Shown here: piece by piece, positions 53,497-61,978 of the stretch
Position numbering within the stretch: the stretch's first letter is position 1
Layout of the letters: each line of letters opens with the position of its first letter
DNA from: Burkholderiales bacterium 70-64
GTDB taxonomy: Bacteria; Pseudomonadota; Gammaproteobacteria; Burkholderiales; Burkholderiaceae_E
Reading direction: 5' to 3'
Length of the DNA: 64,000 bases
Assembly (NCBI GenBank): GCA_001898645.1
Contig: MKUQ01000039.1
Location: forward strand, 1-64,000
Position numbers and translations under genes: made by a program
The notes under the pieces: model-generated
Seen by the model: only the letters and a program-made list of their open reading frames with translations
Told to the model about the DNA's origin: nothing
Databases searched by the model: none

Positions 53497-54594
53497 TCAG
53501 CCCTTCTTCGCCTTGGGCTGGATCGAGTCGTGCAGCGGCCCGACCCAGCTTTCGCCGGCGGCGAGCTTCTGGCGCAGCAGCACGAAGTCGACCTCGCGGT
53601 CGTCCTTGGTGCCGGCGTTGAACGCGGTGAAGCCGGCGCGCGCCTCGGTCATCATGTTCAGGGCCAGCCAGGCGCGCGAGTTCTCCTTGTTGCGGTTCCA
53701 CGCGTCGAGCTTGGGCTTGCGCAGCTCCTCCAGCGTCTTGGTGGTGCAGTCGGGGAAGGTGAGCAGCATCTTCGCGCACAGCTCCTCGATCTTGGCATCG
53801 AGCAGCGACAGGTCGACCGTGCCGCGCGCCAGCAGGGCCTTGCCCTCCTTGGCCGCCTCGCCGGTCTTGGGCTCGCCGTAGACGTTGCGGCCGTACTCGT
53901 CGACCATGCGCTGGTTTTCCACCAGCGGGTTGGCGACGAACTTGCCGTCGACCTTGAGCGCCGGCACGATGTCGGTGAGCACGCCCATCTGGTACGCCTT
54001 GTGCGCCGAGAACGGCTCGCACAGCACGCAGGCGGCCATCGCGCGCTCGGCGCCGATCACCACCGGCAGGAAGTCGGTCGCGCCCCCGATCGGCGCCGAA
54101 CCGTGCTTCGGGCCGGCCTGCCCGAAGCGGGCGAGATCCTGGGCGACGGAGAAGTCGCACGCCATCCCGATCTCCTGGCCGCCGCCGATGCGCATGCCGT
54201 TGACGCGGCAGATCACCGGTTTGTCGCAAGCGAGGATCGCCGACACCATGTCGTTGAACAGCCGCATGTACTGGCGGTACTCCTGCGGGTGGCCGGCATA
54301 GTACTCGGCGTACTCCTTGGTGTTGCCGCCGGTGCAGAACGCCTTGTCGCCGGCGCCGGTGAACACGACGCAGTTGACGTCGCGCGCGTTGGAAGCGGCG
54401 CGAAACGCCAGGATCGTGCCCTTGACCATGTCGGTCGTGTAGGAGTTGAACTGCTCCGGATTGTCCAGCGTGATCCACGCGTTGAACAGCCCCGGCACCA
54501 CCGAACCGTCGGGCAGCTTCGCCGGCCGCTTCTCGTAACGCACGCGCGGCTTGGTGATGTCGTCGACGAGATCGTGGTTCTTGAATTCGCGCAC
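53497..54594 (-). CDS. oah: 6-oxocyclohex-1-ene-1-carbonyl-CoA hydrolase
   Basis: Ring-opening crotonase-family hydrolase of 365 residues (Thauera about 377) producing 3-hydroxypimeloyl-CoA. Its recognisable features are FTGAGDKAFCTGGNTKEYAEYYAGHPQEYRQYMRLFNDM, GGGQEIGMACDFS and GSAPIGGATDFLP. The GTG at 54594 is chosen because AGGAG lies six bases upstream and it gives the usual N-terminus VREFKNHDLVDD. The frame stays open further upstream into had without support. Confidence 0.96.
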   Translation of the reverse strand: MREFKNHDLVDDITKPRVRYEKRPAKLPDGSVVPGLFNAWITLDNPEQFNSYTTDMVKGTILAFRAASNARDVNCVVFTGAGDKAFCTGGNTKEYAEYYAGHPQEYRQYMRLFNDMVSAILACDKPVICRVNGMRIGGGQEIGMACDFSVAQDLARFGQAGPKHGSAPIGGATDFLPVVIGAERAMAACVLCEPFSAHKAYQMGVLTDIVPALKVDGKFVANPLVENQRMVDEYGRNVYGEPKTGEAAKEGKALLARGTVDLSLLDAKIEELCAKMLLTFPDCTTKTLEELRKPKLDAWNRNKENSRAWLALNMMTEARAGFTAFNAGTKDDREVDFVLLRQKLAAGESWVGPLHDSIQPKAKKG

Positions 54595-54607
54595 TTTGGA
54601 CTCCTGT

Positions 54608-55675
54608 TCAGGCGGGGACGAGCACCGCGCGTTTCCTGATCTGGCGGTGATGGACGGCGTCGAAGACGCGGTTGATGTCGTCGAGCGGATGGGTTTCGAC
54701 GAACGGCTTGATCTGCACCTTGCCGTCGAGCACGAGATCGAGCGCCGCCGGGTAGGACTCGGGCGGGCAGCCCCAGTTGCCGATGGCGCGCGCATCGAAC
54801 GCCATCAGGTTCGACAGGCGCACCTCGATCTTGTCCATGGTGAAGCCGACCACCGACAGCGTGGCGCCGTGCACCAGCAGCCCGAAGGCGGTGAGCTGGC
54901 CGGGAGCGGTGCCCGAGCACTCGAAGATGAACCACTCGGTGGTCGGCAGGCCGTTCTTCTTCGCGAACTCGGTGATCGCGGCCTTGATGCCGCGCGCGTC
55001 GAGCTGGCGGCTGTTGAGCGTGAGGGCAGCACCATGCTGCGCGACGGCAGCGAGCTTGGCGTCGTCGACGTCGATGGCCACCACCTTCGCGCCGCTGGCG
55101 CTGGCGATCTGCACGCAGTAGCCTCCGACTCCGCCGGCGCCGATCACCACGGCGAGGCTGCCCGGCTTCACGCCGGCGCGCCGCACCGCCTGGTACGGCG
55201 TGGTGAGCGCATCGGCGACGATCGACACCTCGGCCAGCGTGAGCCCGGCCTTGGCGAGCCGCGCCTCGTCGACTTCGCACAATCCGCGACCGGGCACCAC
55301 GATGTGCGATGCGAAGCCGCCCTGGATGTCGTTGCCCGGCATCTTCTGGGCGCGGCAGATGGTGCCCAGGCCGCGCCGGCACAGGTCGCACTCGCCGCAC
55401 GGCAGCACCGCCGGCACGATCACCGCCTTGCCCATCCAGGCCTCGGCGCCGGCGCCCGCCGCAACCACCCGGCCGCTGATCTCGTGGCCCAGGGCGAGCG
55501 GCAGCGGCTGGTTGGTGCGCACGCCGTCGTAGAAGTAGCCCAGGTCGGTATGGCACACGCCGCAGCCGGCCACGGCGACCACCACCTCGCCGGCGCCCGG
55601 CGTGGCCTGGAACGTGGCGCGTTCGAGCGGAGTGTTGATCGCAGTCATCAGCCAGCGATGCGCTTCGATGATCAT
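54608..55675 (-). CDS. had: 6-hydroxycyclohex-1-ene-1-carbonyl-CoA dehydrogenase
   Basis: NAD-dependent zinc alcohol dehydrogenase of 355 residues. It has the catalytic zinc Cys in [20 protein letters not shown], the structural zinc cysteines [15 protein letters not shown], and the nucleotide-binding GAGGVGGYC. It oxidises the Dch product to the 6-oxo compound. AGGAGG lies nine bases before the ATG. It is the first gene of the had-oah-dch-bcrCBAD-fdx operon. Confidence 0.96.
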   Translation of the reverse strand: MIIEAHRWLMTAINTPLERATFQATPGAGEVVVAVAGCGVCHTDLGYFYDGVRTNQPLPLALGHEISGRVVAAGAGAEAWMGKAVIVPAVLPCGECDLCRRGLGTICRAQKMPGNDIQGGFASHIVVPGRGLCEVDEARLAKAGLTLAEVSIVADALTTPYQAVRRAGVKPGSLAVVIGAGGVGGYCVQIASASGAKVVAIDVDDAKLAAVAQHGAALTLNSRQLDARGIKAAITEFAKKNGLPTTEWFIFECSGTAPGQLTAFGLLVHGATLSVVGFTMDKIEVRLSNLMAFDARAIGNWGCPPESYPAALDLVLDGKVQIKPFVETHPLDDINRVFDAVHHRQIRKRAVLVPA

Positions 55676-55843
55676 TGTCCGTCGGCCTCCTGAGCCATGG
55701 ATCCTTCGTTTCCGCCGCCGCTGCGCACGGTCTGTCCGGCGGTGCCTTTCGGGGTTGACCGCCCGATGGCCGGTCGTTATTCTTGCATTGCGGTACCGAA
55801 ATACTGGTTTATGGTTAGGATGTTGTTATAGGCGCGTTTCACC

Positions 55844-55861
55844 TGCATTGATCTGCATCAA
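55844..55861. promoter_or_regulatory. Composite operator: FNR box overlapping TGCA-N6-TGCA, between had and korA
   Basis: TTGATCTGCATCAA (55848-55861) is an exact FNR consensus (TTGAT-N4-ATCAA). It overlaps TGCA-N6-TGCA (55844-55857), the arrangement I recall for the benzoyl-CoA-responsive repressor BzdR in Azoarcus. The site lies 56 bases before the korA TTG, so a class II start would be near 55896. It is 173 bases before the had ATG and might serve both directions. The FNR part is strong; the BzdR part is tentative, as no such repressor gene is in the window. Confidence 0.7.
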
Positions 55862-55916
55862 ACCAGTTCCGGCGTACATCCTTCCGAATAGCGTTTCCAA
55901 CGCAAGAGAGCTTACC

Positions 55917-57704
55917 TTGAAGGTCATTTCACGCCCCGAATCGCAGTCTCGCACCGGTACCGCCTCGCCGGCCGGCGAGGCCGCGACCAGCATATCCATC
56001 GCCCTTGCCGGCAGCGGCGGCAGCGGCGTCATGACGGCCGGCAACCTGCTGCTCGACGCCGCGGCCAAGGCCGGCCTGTACGGACTCATGGTGCGCACCA
56101 GCGGACCGCAGATCCGCGGCGGCGAGGCCGCGGCGCTGCTGCGTCTGGCGCGCCGCCAGACCGAGTCGCTCGACGACGGCTTCGACCTGCTGCTGGCCAT
56201 CGACTGGCAGAACATCAACCGCTTCGCCGACGAGATCCCGATGCGCGCCTCGGGCGTGCTGGTGGGCGACTCCGACGAGGGCGAGCCGCCCGAGGTGTTC
56301 CTCGAGGGCGGCGCGCGCTTCGTCTCGCTGCCGCTGAAGAAGATAGCCAAGGCGATCCCCGGCAGCTGGATCAACATGGTGGCGCTGGGCGTCTCGGGCG
56401 CCCTCGCAGGCATTCCCGCCGAGGCGCTCGAGGAGGCGCTGCGCGCCTCCTGGAAGCGCGCCGAGACCGCGCTGCAGGCCAACCTGCAGGCGCTGCGCGC
56501 CGGCATCGAGGCCGGCGCGCAGATCGAAGGCGTGCCGCGCATGACCATCGGCGCCGCCGGTGCCGCCCCTGCCGCGCCGCGCTGGCTGCTCAGCGGCAAC
56601 GAAGGCACCGGCTTCGGCGCGGTGCGCGGCGGCATCCGCTTCGTGGCGGCCTACCCCATCACGCCGGCCACCGAGGTGCTGGAGTGGCTCGCGCCCGCGC
56701 TCACCAAGGTCGGCGGCACGCTGCTGCAGGCCGAGGACGAGCTCGCGTCCATCAACATGATCGTCGGTGCCTCTTATGGCGGCGTGCCCTCGCTCACCGC
56801 CACCGCGGGCCCGGGCCTGGCGCTGATGACCGAGGGCATCGGCCTGGCCGTGGGCGCCGAGGTGCCGGTGGTGGTGGTCGACGTGATGCGCGGCGGGCCG
56901 TCCACCGGCATTCCCGCCAAGAGCGAGCAGAGCGATCTGTCGTTCGCCGTCAGCGGCCTGCACGGCGATGCGCCGCGCCTGGTCGTCGCCCCGACCTCGA
57001 TCGCCGACTGTGTGGCCACCACCCAGTGGGCGGTGGAGCTCGCCGAGACGCTGCAGTCGCCGGCCATCGTGCTGTCGGACCAGTTCATGGGCCAGTCGCG
57101 CGCCATCGTCGAGCGGCCCGCCGATCCCGGCTTCAGCGCCAAGCGCCTGGTGGTCGAGGCCAACGCCCCGGACTTCAAGCGCTATCGCGACACGCCGTCG
57201 GGCGTCTCGCCCATGGCGATCCCGGGCACGCCCGGCGTGGTCTACACCGCCGACGGCCTCGAGAAGAACGAGGGCGGCATCCCGAGCAGCCAGGCACGCG
57301 ACCACATGACGCAGCTCGAGAAGCGCCAGCGCAAGCTGGCGCAGTACGACTACGGCCGGTGGTGGGCCGACATCGAGGGCGAGGGCGATGCCGCCATCAT
57401 CACCTTCGGCTCGGTCACCGGCGTGGCGCGCGAGGCGCTGTCGCGCCTGGCGGCCCGCGGCGTCACCGTGAAGCTGGTGGCCCTGCGCCTGCTCGCGCCC
57501 GCGCTGCCCGAGAAGCTCGAGCAGGCGCTCGAAGGCGTGCGCCGCGTGCTGGTGGTCGAGCAGAACCACTCGGCGCAACTGTTCCGCTACCTGCGCGCCA
57601 TGTACGACCTGCCCGGCAAGCCGGCGAGCTTCCATCGCCCCGGCCCGCTCCCCATGCGACCCGGCGAGCTCGCCGACGTCATCCTCGAATGGAGGCAACA
57701 ATGA
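55917..57704 (+). CDS. korA: 2-oxoglutarate:ferredoxin oxidoreductase, fused gamma-alpha subunit
   Basis: KorA of 595 residues. An N-terminal gamma-type domain (about 20-205, SGSGGSGVMTAGNLLLDAA) is fused to the alpha/pyrimidine domain (about 225-595, NEGTGFGAVRGGIRFVAAYPITPATEVLEWL; GGPSTGIPAKSEQSDL). The start is inferred as the TTG at 55917, which follows AAGAGAG by six bases; no ATG or GTG is better placed. In Thauera KorAB regenerates the reduced ferredoxin for Bcr while feeding the citric acid cycle. Stop overlaps the korB ATG by three bases. Confidence 0.92.
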   Translation: MKVISRPESQSRTGTASPAGEAATSISIALAGSGGSGVMTAGNLLLDAAAKAGLYGLMVRTSGPQIRGGEAAALLRLARRQTESLDDGFDLLLAIDWQNINRFADEIPMRASGVLVGDSDEGEPPEVFLEGGARFVSLPLKKIAKAIPGSWINMVALGVSGALAGIPAEALEEALRASWKRAETALQANLQALRAGIEAGAQIEGVPRMTIGAAGAAPAAPRWLLSGNEGTGFGAVRGGIRFVAAYPITPATEVLEWLAPALTKVGGTLLQAEDELASINMIVGASYGGVPSLTATAGPGLALMTEGIGLAVGAEVPVVVVDVMRGGPSTGIPAKSEQSDLSFAVSGLHGDAPRLVVAPTSIADCVATTQWAVELAETLQSPAIVLSDQFMGQSRAIVERPADPGFSAKRLVVEANAPDFKRYRDTPSGVSPMAIPGTPGVVYTADGLEKNEGGIPSSQARDHMTQLEKRQRKLAQYDYGRWWADIEGEGDAAIITFGSVTGVAREALSRLAARGVTVKLVALRLLAPALPEKLEQALEGVRRVLVVEQNHSAQLFRYLRAMYDLPGKPASFHRPGPLPMRPGELADVILEWRQQ

Positions 57705-58558
57705 ACGACGCGGTCACCTTGCCCGAGACCGCCGAGGCGGCCGGGCCGCTGACGGCGAAGGACTACAAGTCGGCCTACAAGCCCATCTGGTGCCCGGGCT
57801 GCGGCGACTACTCCGTGCTCGGGGCGGTCACCAGGGCCTTCGCCCTGGTGCAGGTGCGCCCCGAGAACATCGCCGTGGTGTCGGGCATCGGCTGCTCCTC
57901 GCGCATCCCCGCCTACACCTCGTGCTACGGCTTCCACGGCGTGCACGGCCGCTCGCTGGCGGCGGCCACCGGCCTGAAGGTGGCGCGCCCCGACCTCACC
58001 GTGCTGGTGGCCGGCGGCGACGGCGACGGCTATTCGATCGGCGGCAACCACTTCCTGCACGCCTGCCGGCGCAACGTGGACCTCACCTACATCGTGATGG
58101 ACAACCACGTCTACGGCATGACCAAGGGCCAGCCCTCGCCGACCACCGAGCCCGACTGGGATTCCAAGCTCGCGCCCGGGGGCACCGGCGTGCGCTCCTT
58201 CCATCCGCTGGTGATCGCGCTCGCTTCCGGGGCCAACTTCGTCGCGCGCGCCTTCTCGGGGGACCCCAACGGCACCGCCGAGATCATCGCGCAGGCGATC
58301 CGCCATCCCGGCTTCTCCTTCGTCGAGATCCTCAGCCCCTGCGTCACCTTCCGTCCCGAGCAGCGCTCCTGGAAGGAGCAGGCGCGGCCGTCGCCGGTCG
58401 GCCCCACCGGCGACGCGGCGCAGGCGGCGCGCCGCCTCATGACCGACGACGGCTTCAACATCGGCGTGCTGTACACCGGCGATCGCACGCCGTATCCCCT
58501 CGGCCCGCGCGGCACCCGGCGCAGCATCGCCGAGCTCGAGGCGGAGTTCACGCTATGA
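57701..58558 (+). CDS. korB: 2-oxoglutarate:ferredoxin oxidoreductase, beta subunit
   Basis: ThDP-binding subunit of 285 residues. It has WCPGCGDYSVLGA near residue 30, the Fe-S cysteine candidates CPGC, SGIGCSS and a later Cys in SPCVTFRP. The ThDP/Mg motif GDGDGYSIGGNHFLHA is intact. GGAGG lies six bases before the ATG. It acts with KorA. Oxidation of other 2-oxoacids such as phenylglyoxylate is conceivable but not shown. Confidence 0.94.
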   Translation: MNDAVTLPETAEAAGPLTAKDYKSAYKPIWCPGCGDYSVLGAVTRAFALVQVRPENIAVVSGIGCSSRIPAYTSCYGFHGVHGRSLAAATGLKVARPDLTVLVAGGDGDGYSIGGNHFLHACRRNVDLTYIVMDNHVYGMTKGQPSPTTEPDWDSKLAPGGTGVRSFHPLVIALASGANFVARAFSGDPNGTAEIIAQAIRHPGFSFVEILSPCVTFRPEQRSWKEQARPSPVGPTGDAAQAARRLMTDDGFNIGVLYTGDRTPYPLGPRGTRRSIAELEAEFTL

Positions 58559-59082
58559 GCCGCGCCGGTCCGAAAGCGCCCCGCACGCTGGCCGAGTTCA
58601 TGCAGAAGGCGCTCGAGATGGAGATCGAGGCCTCGCAGCGCTACGCCGAATTCGCCGACGCCATGGAGATGCACAACAACCGCGAGGTGGCCGATCTCTT
58701 TCGCAGGATGTCCGGGATCGAGAACCGGCACGCCGAGCAGATCATGGCCGAGATGGGCTGGAAGGAGCCCCCGCCGCCCACGCCCGGCGGCTTCCGCTGG
58801 GAGGGCTTCGAGGCGCCCGAGACCATCGCGGTCGACGAGGTGCACTACCTGATGCAGCCCTACCACGCGCTCACGCTGGCGCTGGCCAGCGAGGAACGCG
58901 CCGAGCGCTTCTTCGCCCAGATGGCCGAGGCCGCCACCACCGAGCCGGTGCGCAAGGCGGCCCTCGAGCTCATGGGCGAGGAGCGCGAGCACGTGGAGCT
59001 CATCCGCCAGTGGATGCAGAAGGTGCCCAAGCCCGACCGCAACTGGGCTGACGACCCCGATCCGCCGCGCTACACCGACTGA
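58555..59082 (+). CDS. Ferritin-like/rubrerythrin-type di-iron protein
   Basis: Four-helix-bundle protein of 175 residues with carboxylate-histidine ligand pairs: ALEMEIEASQRYAEF (helix 1), GIENRHAEQIM (ExxH), LASEERAERFF (helix 3) and GEEREHVELI (ExxH). There is no C-terminal rubredoxin domain. The ATG overlaps the korB stop by four bases, so it is made with the Kor enzyme. A role in protecting oxygen-sensitive Fe-S enzymes from O2 or peroxide is likely (inference). Confidence 0.86.
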   Translation: MSRAGPKAPRTLAEFMQKALEMEIEASQRYAEFADAMEMHNNREVADLFRRMSGIENRHAEQIMAEMGWKEPPPPTPGGFRWEGFEAPETIAVDEVHYLMQPYHALTLALASEERAERFFAQMAEAATTEPVRKAALELMGEEREHVELIRQWMQKVPKPDRNWADDPDPPRYTD

Positions 59083-59117
59083 CCGATTCCGCAACCCTCA
59101 GTACAGGATTCCATTCC

Positions 59118-59513
59118 ATGCAGACGCTACTTCCCGAAGGGTGGGCGCCGCCGATCGGCTATGCCAACGGCATCGCCGTCGATGCCGGACGCATCGTGTT
59201 CGTGGCCGGCCAGGTCGGCTGGGACGCCCAGCAGAAGTTCCACTCCGAGGACATCGCGCCGCAGTTCGACCAGGCGCTGCAGAACATCGTCGCGGTGCTG
59301 GCGCAGGCAGGCGCCAAGCCCGAGCACGTCTGCCGCATGACCGCCTACTGTTGCGACAAGCCCGCCTACATGGCGGCGCGCCGCGAGCTGGGCGCGATCT
59401 GGCGCAAGCACATGGGCACGCACTACCCGGCAATGAGCATGATCTTCGTGTCCGACCTGCTCGACAACCCGGGCAAGATCGAGCTCGAGGCCACCGCGGT
59501 CGTACCGAAGTAG
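59118..59513 (+). CDS. RidA/YjgF family protein
   Basis: A 131-residue member of the RidA superfamily (enamine/imine deaminase fold, trimeric). It shows VFVAGQVGWDAQ, FDQALQNIVAVLAQAGAKPEHVCRMT and the C-terminal KIELEATAVVPK. The conserved arginine typical of active RidA is not clear in the corresponding late segment (MSMIFVSDLLDNPGKIE), so it may be a Rid subfamily without deaminase activity. It follows the ferritin-like gene by 35 bases and could be part of the kor transcript. Confidence 0.82.
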   Translation: MQTLLPEGWAPPIGYANGIAVDAGRIVFVAGQVGWDAQQKFHSEDIAPQFDQALQNIVAVLAQAGAKPEHVCRMTAYCCDKPAYMAARRELGAIWRKHMGTHYPAMSMIFVSDLLDNPGKIELEATAVVPK

Positions 59514-59703
59514 CACCGGGCACGGGCGCCGGGCAGGCGCCGTCCGCGCGGTGCGGCGCACCGCGGGAATGTCCTCGCCCGGCCCCGGGCACGCGATCGC
59601 GCGCCCGGGCCCGCCCGGGTCGTGGAGCGAAAGCTACAATCGCGGCTCACGCCCGGGCCGCGGTGCAGGCCGCCGGCCGGGCCCACGGCGAGGCTGCCTC
59701 GGA

Positions 59704-60261
59704 ATGAACGATCTCCCGGAAGACAGCAGCGATGCCGCGCCGGCGGCGACGGCGAGCCCGCGCGTCACCATCATCGTCGCCCGCGCGCACGGCGGCGTCA
59801 TCGGCGCCGACAACGGCCTGCCGTGGCGCCTGCCCGAAGACCTGAAGCATTTTCGCGCAACCACGATGGGCCACGCGATCGTCATGGGGCGCAAGACCTT
59901 CGAGTCGATCGGCAAGGCGCTGCCCGGCCGGCGCACCATCGTCGTGAGCCGCGATCCGCGATGGGCGCATCCCGGCTGCGAGAGCGCGACCTCGCTCCAG
60001 GCCGCGATCGCGCTGGCCGCCAGGCCCGGCGCCGATCCTTCCATCGCCACCGACGAGGTGTTCGTCGTCGGCGGCGCGCAGCTCTACCGCGACGCGATTG
60101 CCGTCGCGCAGCGCGCGATCGTCACCGAGATCGACGTCGAGGTCGCGGGCGATGCGCATTTCCCGCAGCTCGATCCATCGCGCTGGCGCGTCGAGTCGCG
60201 CAGCGACGGCCGCTCGGCCGACGGCTTGCGCTACGCGATCGTCGATTACCGCCGCGCCTGA
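59704..60261 (+). CDS. folA: Dihydrofolate reductase
   Basis: Reduces dihydrofolate with NADPH, closing the cycle opened by ThyA. It is 185 residues, including a 20-residue variable N-terminus. Motifs are VARAHGGVIGADNGLPWRLPEDLKHFR with the active-site acid in the PED stretch, GRKTFESIGKALPGR, and VVGGAQLYR. The ATG at 59704 is the only good start. It ends three bases before the convergent CYTH-CHAD gene, leaving no room for a terminator. Confidence 0.95.
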   Translation: MNDLPEDSSDAAPAATASPRVTIIVARAHGGVIGADNGLPWRLPEDLKHFRATTMGHAIVMGRKTFESIGKALPGRRTIVVSRDPRWAHPGCESATSLQAAIALAARPGADPSIATDEVFVVGGAQLYRDAIAVAQRAIVTEIDVEVAGDAHFPQLDPSRWRVESRSDGRSADGLRYAIVDYRRA

Positions 60262-60264
60262 AGC

Positions 60265-61893
60265 TCAGCGCCTGCGAAACGGGTCGCGCTCGGCCAGACG
60301 CGCCAGCGCCCGCCCCGCCTGCGCGATCACCGCCTCGCGCCGCGCCGCGATCCAGCCCGCCGCGAACCAGTCGCGCGCGCCGGCCGCCGATCCCCGGTCG
60401 TAGTGCCGTGCGGCCAGCGCCAGGTCGTTCAGCTCACCGAGCGCTTCCTGCACTGCCTGCAGGCGTTTCAGGAAGCGCCGCATGGCCTTGTCCCGGAACA
60501 GCGGCGCGGCGAACTCGCTCGCGTAGCGCAGGCGTTTCGCCCGCCGGCGCAGCGCGTGGCGCGCGGCTTCGTCGAGCTGCGCGAAGCGGCCCGCATCGTC
60601 GGCGATCGAGCGCAGCCAGCGCACGAGGCGGCGCCGGACGAGCGGAGCGAGAGGGGCAAGCGGGTCCGGCGCCGGCGGTTCGAGGTTCCGCGCCGGCGGT
60701 TCGAGGTCCGGTACCGGCGGCTCGGAGCTCGGTGCCGGAGGCTCTGCAGGACGCGCCGCGGCCGGCGCTTCGTCGGCGTCGAGTCCGTGGCGCCACGCGA
60801 GCAGGGCCAGCAGCCATTGCTGCGCGGCCTGGCCCGCCGCCAGCGCGACGGCGTCGCCGGCATCCGCCGCCGCCCCGCCTCCGGCCGGCTGCAGCGAACC
60901 CGGCGCCCCGGCGCGCTGCAGTGCCGGCTCGATCGCCTGCGCGAGCACGTCCCGGTCGCGCACCGCCCCCACCGCGCGCGAGAGATCGCGTGCTCCGGTC
61001 GCGATCGGCTCCGGTACCGGCGGCACCCAGTCGCGGAACAGCCGGAATGCGCTGCGCAGCCGGCGCAGGCCGACGCGCAGCTGGTGCACCAGCTCCGTGC
61101 GATCGGCCTCGGGCGGGTCCACGGCCGCCCTCCCCGCCGCGGCCTCGACGCCGACCGGCGCCGCCAGTCCGCTCGCGTTGACGAGCACCTGCGCGATGCA
61201 CTCGTCCAGCACCTCCCGCCATGCCGCGGCCACGCCCAACCGGCGCCCGAGGCCGGCGGGCCTCGCGCGCCGCGGCGCCACGGGCGGCCTGCCGTCGGCC
61301 AGCGCGTCGCCGCGCTCCGCCTTGCTGCGCGGATCCACCACCAGCCCGAAGCGCGCGCGCCATCGCTCGGCCAGCGTGAAGAGCGCCGGCCGCGAACCCG
61401 ACAGCAGCTCGAGCTCGAGCTCGCACACGCGCAGCTCGCGATCCTGCGCCGTGATGCGCCCCTCGTCGAAGGCCAGCTCGACCGTCGCGCCGCGCGTTCG
61501 CAGCGTGCGCGTCACCCGGCGGATGTCGGTGCCGTAGCGCTGCAGGAGCGGCTCGCCGTCGGCGAGCAGTCCGGCCAGCCGGTCGCCGGCCGGGGTGCCG
61601 GCGTGAGCGGCCGCATCGAGCACGGCATCGGTGCGCGGCACCTCGTGCTCGAAGCGCGCCAGCGCCGTCTCGCCGCCGGCCTTCAGCGTCTGCATCCAGC
61701 GGCGTCCTTCCCGGCGCAGCCGCAGCGACATCCCGGCACGCGCCAGGCGGCGGTCGGCGGTATCGAAGTAGCGCGCGACCAGTCGCCGGCGCTCGAGCTT
61801 CGCGCCGCGCCCGCCGAGCGCCGCACGCAGCGCCGCCCGCGCCCGGCGCGGCACCAGGAACTTCAGCTCGAACTCGACGTTCGACTCGGGCAC
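60265..61893 (-). CDS. CYTH-CHAD domain protein (inorganic triphosphatase-like)
   Basis: A 542-residue cytoplasmic protein. The N-terminal CYTH domain (about 1-205) carries the ExExK signature as EFELK (residues 7-11), which in YgiF-type enzymes binds triphosphate and metal. The C-terminal CHAD domain (about 260-540) has conserved histidine/arginine helices such as ELVHQLRVGLRRLRSAFRLF and KRLRYASEF, and binds polyphosphate in known members. The CHAD domain is interrupted by a Pro-rich insert (about 380-415) built of EPPxPxL-like units. Confidence 0.88.
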   Translation of the reverse strand: MPESNVEFELKFLVPRRARAALRAALGGRGAKLERRRLVARYFDTADRRLARAGMSLRLRREGRRWMQTLKAGGETALARFEHEVPRTDAVLDAAAHAGTPAGDRLAGLLADGEPLLQRYGTDIRRVTRTLRTRGATVELAFDEGRITAQDRELRVCELELELLSGSRPALFTLAERWRARFGLVVDPRSKAERGDALADGRPPVAPRRARPAGLGRRLGVAAAWREVLDECIAQVLVNASGLAAPVGVEAAAGRAAVDPPEADRTELVHQLRVGLRRLRSAFRLFRDWVPPVPEPIATGARDLSRAVGAVRDRDVLAQAIEPALQRAGAPGSLQPAGGGAAADAGDAVALAAGQAAQQWLLALLAWRHGLDADEAPAAARPAEPPAPSSEPPVPDLEPPARNLEPPAPDPLAPLAPLVRRRLVRWLRSIADDAGRFAQLDEAARHALRRRAKRLRYASEFAAPLFRDKAMRRFLKRLQAVQEALGELNDLALAARHYDRGSAAGARDWFAAGWIAARREAVIAQAGRALARLAERDPFRRR

Positions 61894-61978
61894 GGGAAAC
61901 GATCGGCAGCGCCGGCTCGCGGCGATGCAGCCAGCTTACCCGTGATGCCGCTCCCGCAGGTGACAGCCCGAACAGGCC

